A stretch of DNA of 64,000 bases, from NCBI GenBank assembly GCA_016647705.1, contig CM028334.1, positions 2,480,001 to 2,544,000 of the forward strand, in the 5' to 3' direction. This DNA comes from Eucommia ulmoides. Taxonomy: Eukaryota; Streptophyta; Magnoliopsida; Garryales; Eucommiaceae. A model generated the notes under the pieces. That model was given only the letters and a program-made list of their open reading frames with translations. It was not told where the DNA came from and searched no databases. A program made the position numbers and the translations under genes. Of this stretch, positions 57,122-64,000 are shown piece after piece; the first letter of the stretch is position 1; every line of letters begins with the position of its first letter.

Positions 57122-58462
57122 TATATTGAAATGCAAAGGACAAAAAACATTATGACAAAAAATAAAAGTACAACAAAATAAGAGGTTTTATATATTTATT
57201 TATTTAATTAATTAATTATGATTATGTAATTAAAGTCAAACTAAGTTCCTTACGCAATTGAAATTTAGGTTGTCTTAAATGATAATGGTCGGGTTCACAG
57301 CATGGAAAGGGTCATCAAAAAATTCAAGGATAAATTGTCTTCTAGTCTAAGTCACATAAGCAACGTCGGTTATGCGTTTGGATGGTTTATTCCGGCGAAC
57401 GTCGATTGTTGGTATATTATTTTGTCTAATTATCATTTTATCCCTTCTATTTTAAAAGACTATATTTTATCTATTTTTATTTTTGAACAAAGTGATAAAT
57501 TTTTATTTTTTATTTTTTTCATAAAATATGCTTAAAATAAATGAAATTTTGACGAGATATTGTCTTTTATTTTATTTCTTATTTAATTTTTTTATCATAA
57601 ATATTTTGAAAAAAATTATATTAAATTTAAAATAAACGGATTAATTTTTCTGTTTCATCTAAAAATTAGATAAAAAAAATTAATTTCATATATTTTTAAG
57701 TATATTATTTTAATTTAAATAGAAAAAAGAGATAAATAGATAATTCAGTAAAGTAGTGGGGTAAAAGAAAATTTATCCAAAATTCAATAAATTAATAAAT
57801 AGCACATAATTAAAAATTATTTTTTTCATTTTTAGGAATATTTAATTTTTGGAATCAATTTTACATGGTTTGAAAAATTGAAAAACAAGTCTACATATTG
57901 CAATGATATTGTCGCCCTCAACCACAAGACACCACTAGGGTCAAAATAGAATTTTAAAAAATAAAAATAATATATATATATATATAAAACATAGAAAATT
58001 GAATATGAAACTAGTCAATCATTCATATTATTTTAATTTTAGTTTTTTCTCCTTTTATTTGTTACCATTTTGAATATTTTTTAATTCTTCAATTAACGTT
58101 AACTACATTGAATTTATTATATTGACATATGAAAATTATATTTGATGTGATGGTTACTAGTTAGTAGTGGTTAATGACAATTCTGTAGCGGTAACAAAGG
58201 TTTGGCAACCAGTGTTTCATAAGAGGCGGTTGTGAGTGATATAGTTAAAGTTAATTGGGTGTTATAGTCAATATTAACTAAGTCTAAAAAAAAATTAGAC
58301 TATGTTTGATAAGAATTTTTTTGGTACTTTTTTGCTTAAAAGTAAAAAAAAAATATTTATTCTTAAAACTTGAGTTTGTTTCGCTCTTAAAAGCATAATT
58401 TGCTTTTAAAAAAATAAAAAAATAAAAAAAAAAAAAATATATATATATATATATACATAGAA
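57122..58462. other. AT-rich intergenic DNA, nothing recognised
   Basis: A segment at 57280-57420 (GTCATCAAAAAATTCAAGGA...AACGTCGATTGTTGG) is slightly richer in G+C but holds no recognisable domain. The rest is A/T with an (AT)n tract at 58437-58455. Confidence 0.55.
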
Positions 58463-58640
58463 AGGAAGTCTTGGCGCAACGGTAAAAGTTGTCGCCATGT
58501 GATCTGGAGGTTACGGGTGCGAATTGTGAAAACAGTCTCTTGCAAAAAGTAAAGTAAGATTGCGTATAATAGATTTAAGTGGTCCGACCCTTCTCCTGAT
58601 CCCGCGCATAACAGAAGCTTTGTAACACCGGGTTGCCCTT
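58463..58640 (+). mobile_element. Au SINE, copy 3
   Basis: A box TTGGCGCAACGGTAAAAG, B box GGTTACGGGTGCGAATTG, then GTGGTCCGACCCTTCTCCTG, CGCGCATAACAGAAGCTTTG and GGGTTGCCCTT. It lies between (AT)n tracts on both sides (58437-58455 and 58641-58662), probably an AT-rich insertion site. More diverged than copies 1 and 2; an independent insertion. Confidence 0.9.
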
Positions 58641-59002
58641 ATATATATATATATATATATATAAACTTAAGTAAATCCGAAAAAAAAGGTCAAATTTGAA
58701 GGAGAAAATGAGTGAGAAAATGAGACTTTTTACTTGTGAACTTTCCGTAATTGTGTGCAAAAGAGGAAGTGGAAAAAGGGAAGGGAAAGGTGGCGTGAAA
58801 GTAAGAAACTACTACACAGAACATTGTCTAAGCAAAGCAACATAACAAAATGGAAAACGAGTGAAGCAACCCCTAAACTAACTAACAAACAAACAAAAGA
58901 AAAGAAAAGAAATCCAATTGGATTTATTTAATTTATTTTTAAAAACTCACACATGATAATTACATAATTTTTGCTCTAAAAAAATATAATTTATCGAGGT
59001 TT

Positions 59003-59415
59003 TTTTTTGCTGTAAGTTCTAAATTCTGCAAACCCATTATTCACCTAATCCACTCGATACAATAAGTTTTATATATAGTTCATGATCAAGTAACATAAGT
59101 GATCTGTGATTCAACACATCCCCTCACGCGTAGGGCCAAACTACTGCAAACGGATATTGGAAAACTCAATATCAATGTAAGACTCAACGTGATTCCTCAT
59201 GCGCAGGCTATATTTTCTCAAACCAACGCGAACGGATATCAAGAGGCATAATATTGATAATATGCACAACATCAGATAAAAGACTTGACTCTAATACCAC
59301 ATAAGAACTCAATGGGTCTAACTCACTCTCAAAAAAATGTCTTAAAAGAAGAAAATTATCTTAAATTTTATATATAACTCCGGATCAAATAACACAAGTG
59401 ATGTGAGATTCAACA
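59003..59415 (-). mobile_element. TRIM-type miniature LTR retrotransposon
   Basis: On the minus strand a ~113-bp LTR starts TGTTGAATCTCACATCACTTG (from 59415), ends near 59300 and is followed by the primer site TGGTATTAGAGTC (about 59287-59299). After a ~170-bp non-coding centre and a purine tract GAGGGGATG, a second LTR starts TGTTGAATCACAGATCACTT (59116) and runs to about 59003. No coding domains, as expected of TRIMs. The two LTRs are clearly diverged, so the copy is old. Exact right tip of the second LTR is approximate. Confidence 0.75.
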
Positions 59416-59789
59416 AAAGATCTATCAACCAATACTCAAATTTAAGAAATATTGGCATTTAAAAAAAAAAAAAATCTATTAATTATGGTAATCTCGCAAG
59501 TAATTATAAATAAAAAAGATAAATTTATTATAAAAATAAAATAAAATCCAAATATAAAAATAAATAAATAAAAAATAAATTCTTTATTGACCGTTTACCC
59601 ATAACCGTGTGTTGATTCCACCCAGGTCTTTTTGTTTTCCTTGACTTTTTGTTGACCCGGGTGACTTATCTATCATTGCCACTTATTACACCCTTCCTTT
59701 AATTTTTAAAAATTTAAAATATTCAACTCTATAATGAGTGAAAAACCCAATAAGAAAAAAGAAAAGTGAAAAAAAGAGAAATTCATGTC

Positions 59790-60130
59790 GGCTTGGTTAC
59801 TGTTTCTGTTCCCTCATTTTTGTTTGTGTTCTCAAAATTTTGAGATTAATATACAAAAACGTGTTTAGTACATACGCTTTTGTTTCAAAAAAAATTGGAA
59901 TATTTCTTAAATTTTTTAAGAATCTGAGAAATAAAAAAATATTTTTAATTCCACAAAACTATTTTCACTACCATTCCGTTGGCCACCATTACACCGGCTG
60001 CGATAGATTTAAAGAAAACAACAACAACAACCAAACGTATTTTTTGTTTCTGTTCTCATAAATTTAAAGAAACAATTTAAATATAATGATCCTTACAAAC
60101 ATATTTCTATTTCCGGAATACTCCCAAACC
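59790..60130. mobile_element. M430 MITE family copy
   Basis: GGTTACTGTTTCTGTTCCC, GAGATTAATATACAAAAACG, CCACCATTACACCGGC and CATATTTCTATTTCCGGAATACTCC follow the family order, reversed relative to 21178. About 750 bp upstream of the VQ gene. Confidence 0.6.
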
Positions 60131-60885
60131 CAACCTCAATTTCACAATTGTTTCCAATCATTCTTCCACTATTGTTAAATAAGAAAACATTTTTTTTTTA
60201 TATAATTTTTTATTAAAAATATTTTTTAATATTTAGTCTTCAAAGAATATTTACTAATCCATTTTTATATTTTCTTAAATCATTGCTCTCTCATCTGATA
60301 TAATTTATAATTGATGTCACTTTGCAATAAAGAGAGAACGGTCACTTCTTTAATAAACTATTTAAATTCGTGAAAAATATACTATTTAATGCATTCAACT
60401 AAGTTAACAAATTAGGAACTTTCTTTTGTATTTAATTAATTTTAATACTATGATAATTAATGTTGGGAGTTAGATGAATAATTCATAAAATTAAAATTTT
60501 ATCACATACAGTCCATGCGCTACAATATTTTTTTTTTAAATTTAAAGTGAATATAATATATAAAATTACAGTAACTTTTATGTTGTACAGTGATTTTGAA
60601 TGTTTAATAATAGATTTAAATTTTAAAAAGAAATTATTGTAATACATGAATTACCTAAAGTAAAATTTTAATTTTTAAAAAAAAAATTAAAGTTTGCCGA
60701 TAAATCTTCCTCATAGTCATAGGGAACCCCCAAGAAGGCACCTCTCTTTCTCTCTCTCTAAACGTCTCTCTCTCTCTCTAAACTCTCTCTCTCTCTAAAC
60801 GTCTCTCTCTCTCAATAAATTGATCAAAGGAACTCAGAAATTCATTATAAACCCACTATCATTAGAATTTAATCCTCCTTTTTTC
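60131..60885. promoter_or_regulatory. Upstream region and CT-rich leader of the VQ gene
   Basis: AT-rich up to 60740, then CTCTCTTTCTCTCTCTCTAAACGTCTC repeated three times (60744-60814), a pyrimidine leader typical of plant 5'UTRs. An in-frame upstream ATG at 60820 would add 22 residues (IKGTQKFIINPLSLEFNPPF); the ATG at 60886 gives the family-like start. Confidence 0.45.
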
Positions 60886-61392
60886 ATGGCTTCTTCGAAT
60901 TCCAAAACCACTTTCATCCAGGCCGACCCTTCTACTTTCCGGGCGGTGGTTCAGCGGCTGACCGGTGCAACCCATGACCCAACACCCCATCAAGTACTCC
61001 CGTCACGCCCCGCCGGGAAACATAGCTCCGTCGACATGGGTCCCCGCAGACCGGCCTTCAAGCTTCACGAGCGACGGCAGAGTTCCAAAAAACTGGAGAT
61101 TAAGCTCAACATCAACGGCGTCAGTTCTTCAGTTTCTCCGGCCCAAATAAGGATGAAGTCTCTCGGGTTCGCCGGCGAGAATCTGATGGTCTCGCCGGTT
61201 TCTCCGCTGGATCTGCTGCCGCGTTTCAGTCCCAGAACGCCGTCGGAGGAGGAGGAAGAGAGGGCCATTGCCGGAAAATGTTTCTACCTGCACCCGAGTC
61301 CACTCAGTACGCCAAGAGGGTCAGACCCGCCGGAACTCCTGCCATTGTTTCCTACCAACTCGCCGGGAGGTCATTCATCTTCTTCTTCTTAG
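60886..61392 (+). CDS. VQ-motif protein (VQ4/VQ31-type MAPK-substrate group)
   Basis: Intronless, 168 residues from MASSNSKTTFIQADPSTF. The VQ motif FRAVVQRLTG is at residues 18-27 and fits FxxxVQxLTG. A basic middle (FKLHERRQSSKKLEIKLNIN) is followed by a Ser/Pro region with several S/T-P sites (MVSPVSPLDLLPRFSPRTPS), an acidic run EEEEERAIAGKCFYLHPSPL and LLPLFPTNSPG, the tail that marks the VQ4/VQ13/VQ31/VQ33 branch. Members bind WRKY factors through the VQ helix and can be phosphorylated by MPK3/MPK6 at S/T-P sites, in the nucleus, tuning defence. Intact; the branch assignment is by tail motif, not by a tree. Confidence 0.92.
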   Translation: MASSNSKTTFIQADPSTFRAVVQRLTGATHDPTPHQVLPSRPAGKHSSVDMGPRRPAFKLHERRQSSKKLEIKLNINGVSSSVSPAQIRMKSLGFAGENLMVSPVSPLDLLPRFSPRTPSEEEEERAIAGKCFYLHPSPLSTPRGSDPPELLPLFPTNSPGGHSSSSS

Positions 61393-61780
61393 CTTGTATG
61401 AATGTCTAAAGAATATATGTATGTAATTCTTTTCATTTTATTTTTTTTTACCCTAGCTATATAGTTACAAAGGATGAGCATATGTACGATGAATAATTAT
61501 TGTACTAACTCTAGTTAAGTCTAATTTAATAAAATTATTTTACATTCTCGCCAAATTTTATGTCTTTGATCTCTACGTGAATCCTGATATTTGTTAATGT
61601 TGGATGATGGAGTGGATTGGGTCAACCCGTGGAGCGTCCACATGGATCTCCTGTTTCATGGATAATCACCATGTGAATGAGTGTACCTCTTAGTCTCAAG
61701 AATCACGTCTATTCAGTAGACACCCATTGAAACGGACACATCCTTTGTGATTTTCTCTATAAATATGTATTGATACCTCT

Positions 61781-61892
61781 AAAGTTTTTATTCCCATCAG
61801 ATTACAGAAAATTTGAATAACATTGGTTAGTAAGTGAAAGTTTTTATTCCCATCAGATTACAGAAAATTTGAATAACATTGGTTAGTAAGTG
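61781..61892. repeat. Exact 56-bp tandem duplication
   Basis: AAAGTTTTTATTCCCATCAG...GGTTAGTAAGTG is repeated head to tail (61781-61836 and 61837-61892) with no visible difference. Downstream of the VQ gene. Confidence 0.95.
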
Positions 61893-62126
61893 TGTGGATA
61901 CTATCGGAAAATACTCTAGAAATAATATTTTTCTTACTGATGAGAAAATAAACAAATAACAGGTTGTAAACGAGTCTGCCGAATCTGAAAGATAAGCTTC
62001 CGTTTTAATGTTTCCGCATAAGTTTACAATTAAATAAAAAATATTATTAATGATTTTGGACAAAAAAAATAGATTATGCACAACACTTGACTTTCTAATG
62101 GAGATATTTTCGTTATTTTATTATTC

Positions 62127-62208
62127 CACCAAATGCAAGACGTTTCTCCCTAACCATTGACTAACAACACCAAATGTAAGACGTTTCTCCCTAACCATTG
62201 ACTAACAT
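62127..62208. repeat. 41-bp tandem duplication
   Basis: CACCAAATG(C/T)AAGACGTTTCTCCCTAACC...GACTAACA occurs twice in a row, with one substitution seen. Part of the D1-like repeat DNA that continues to ~62345. Confidence 0.9.
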
Positions 62209-62624
62209 CAATAAAGATTTTTTTTTTCCTCATTTTTCAGACAAATCGTTATTAGAGGAAAATATCTAAAGTTTAATAAAGTGATAAAATGACTAAAATA
62301 TATCCATTAGAATACCACGTACTAAACACAATTCATTTTACATCTAAGCGTTTTAAACTTTACGGGATTGAAAAAATATGTGAACTTTTTTTTTATTTTT
62401 TTTTTTTTGGGTATTTTAGAATTTGTTCTAGAATATTAAAAAAATTGAAAAGACAAATGATCCTACGTAGAAATTTAAGAAAGAAAAGAGAATGAGAAAG
62501 GTGGAGAACAATAAAGCAGCACCATTGAAATTTAGTCTGTTAGAACAGCAGACATGTTGACTTAACTAACAGGACATTATCAGTGTGGAAATATTACACC
62601 TATTGACTTAGTAAATGTTAGAAC

Positions 62625-63010
62625 ACTGACCAATCTTGTTTTCTGTTTTTTTACTTTCAAAATTTTAGAATTAATGTATGAAAATAAATACGTCTAGTAA
62701 ACACGTGTTTATTTCTAAAATTTTAGAAATATTTTCTGAATTTCAACTGACTCACACAAAATTATTCCCACCACCATCACGCCGGCTAAAAAATATGTAT
62801 ATTTATTTTGTACATTTAAAAAAAAATATATTGCAATGAAACGTATTTTTTTGTTTCTGTCTGTTCTCGTAAATTAAAAGAAACAAATTTTAAGAAAATA
62901 ATCGTTATCAAACATGTTTTTATTTCCGGAATAGTCCAAAACGGGACAAATTTCTTATCACAATTTATTTGAAATAGAAACCAAAAAGCACAAGCATTAA
63001 CCAAAAACCA
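62625..63010. mobile_element. M430 MITE family copy
   Basis: GAATTAATGTATGAAAAT, AACACGTGTTTATTTC, ACTCACACAAAATTATTCCCACCACCATCACGCCGGC and CATGTTTTTATTTCCGGAATAGTCC keep the family order, reversed relative to 21178. Ends worn. Confidence 0.55.
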
Positions 63011-63259
63011 AATGTTTTCTATTTTGGAGTTTTAAGATTTTAATTTTTTGATTCTTATAAATTTATTTTTAACTTTCACTCTTTATTATCAGATATAATT
63101 TTACATCTAGTTAATATTAATTCAATATAGTCAATTCAGTTAAAAATTAACTGAATATGACTAAATATTCAATCTAAAAACTTAAAAAATTTTAAGAACA
63201 AAGAAAAAAAAAGAAGTGACTTATTTAAAAAATATTTATTTATTTATTTACTAATTTTC

Positions 63260-63289
63260 CTAATCATAAAAAAAAAAAAAAAAAAAAAT

Positions 63290-63326
<37 letters not shown>

Positions 63327-63335
63327 TATTTATTA
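63260..63335. repeat. A-run and (TA)n simple sequence
   Basis: Poly-A with one T (63268-63303), then (AT)13 (63304-63329). Likely variable in length. Confidence 0.85.
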
Positions 63336-63563
63336 TTATTTTTTTTATTTTAAAATTTATTATTATTTGTTGCACAAAGGCCGTGGAGTCGCGCGTTTGG
63401 TTCATGTTTCTCGGTCACGCGGCATTGATAGTCATATTTTCCGGCTTAATTTCTAACGAACACCCACTTTAATTTAAAAAGAAAAAAAAAATATACGATG
63501 ATTTCAATAATTAAATCTTAAATTTAATCTTAAATGCACCATGCCAATGTAAGGGAATACTCT

Positions 63564-63765
63564 TAGGGATGACAATTCAACCCGAACCGACAGATAATCG
63601 AGCCAAACCAAAACAAACGGTTCAATTTTGAAACCGATTAAATGATTTTGGTTTTAGAATTGAAAGCTGAATCGGTTTTGGTTTTAGTTTTTAGATAATA
63701 ATCGTGAACCTAAACCGCATAATTGATATTTTAGATATATTTTATTATATGTATTACCCCAACTT
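63564..63765. mobile_element. hAT MITE, right part replaced or lost
   Basis: Starts TAGGGATGACAATTCAACCC and follows the 31735 MITE closely (ACGGTTCAATTTTGAAACCG, AACCGCATAATTGATATTTTAGATATA). It stops at a SINE-like unit (63766) and is not seen again before the window ends at 64000. Confidence 0.75.
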
Positions 63766-63889
63766 TGTTAAAACAGTTAAGGGACCTCTGCAAGGTTAAG
63801 GGTTCAAGCCTACGGAAATGCATTTGTTGGAAGTGCAACCACACACCCCGAACGAGGGACACCCGTGGGTATACAAAAAAAAAAAAAAA
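63766..63889 (+). mobile_element. Second SINE type with poly-A tail
   Basis: About 108 bp, AACAGTTAAGGGACCTCTGC...AGGGTTCAAGCC (B box-like)...GAGGGACACCCGTGGGTATAC, ending in A15. A tRNA-like head and poly-A tail support a SINE different from Au. It appears inserted into the hAT MITE. No clear target duplication. Confidence 0.6.
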
Positions 63890-64000
63890 GAAGTTAATTG
63901 AATTAATTTTAAGATTTTCATAATTTCTTTCGTCCAACCAACTCATTACAAAATGTAAATTGACTGATACAACCGAATTAATTGAGGAAAAGGAAAGCCC

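Noticed and set aside
57302-57535. 77-codon frame
   Set aside because: Ends in Phe/Ile-rich AT-rich sequence and has no domain or splice support.

Overview
The window is nuclear DNA from a flowering plant, most likely a eudicot. It is AT-rich, its genes have short exons with GT-AG introns, and the spaces between genes are packed with plant transposons: Au-type SINEs, hAT and Mutator MITEs, Helitrons, Ty1/copia and Ty3/gypsy remnants. The species cannot be read from the sequence.

Intact genes, left to right: a five-pass membrane protein of the plant family resembling tweety proteins (20370-24247, 9 exons, +); an AVT6-type vacuolar amino-acid transporter (25585-27036, -); a DEAD-box RNA helicase of the RH35/Abstrakt type (28656-31318, 3 exons, +); a 119-residue coiled-coil protein of unknown role (32466-32895, 2 exons, -); an IPK2-type inositol polyphosphate multikinase (CDS 48887-49774, +, with a 5'UTR intron); an SRG1-like 2-oxoglutarate/Fe(II) dioxygenase (52306-54225, 4 exons, +); and an intronless VQ-motif protein (60886-61392, +). 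The five models with introns or long ORFs were checked codon by codon across their junctions and stay open. These genes do not form a pathway. IPK2, the VQ protein and the two broken ERF genes all belong to signalling or stress families, but nothing in the sequence links them.

Two ERF transcription-factor genes lie about 3 kb apart at the left (7997-8620 + and 11278-11800 -). Both carry a stop codon inside the AP2 DNA-binding domain at a conserved aromatic position. The first is otherwise open end to end; the second also has a frameshift.

Mobile DNA: two same-oriented ~2.6 kb solo LTRs (2418-5052 and 38318-40864), the first with a perfect 5-bp target duplication; a decayed 5'-truncated Ty1/copia element with one LTR (13660-16855); a miniature LTR element (59003-59415); the N-terminal half of a Mutator transposase (41838-42990); a 409-bp Helitron with both ends (56713-57121) and further Helitron-like ends; a hAT MITE with a perfect 8-bp target duplication (31735-32272); three Au SINE copies, two of which come from one tandem duplication; and a family of roughly 430-bp MITEs present at least eight times. 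A short piece of mitochondrial nad2 is inserted at 33631-33840.

The most unusual region is 44191-47040: a 2.85-kb unit with degenerate inverted ends, dozens of GTTAAC hexamers, an old ~560-bp duplication and, inside it, a 373-bp tandem duplication whose copies look identical. I found no precedent for it by inspection. The second notable case is a tandem duplication at IPK2, where the last codons, stop and 3' flank are repeated 1360 bp downstream. Long AT-rich stretches (10331-11110, 33850-36060, 37311-38040, 57122-58430) hold nothing I can recognise.
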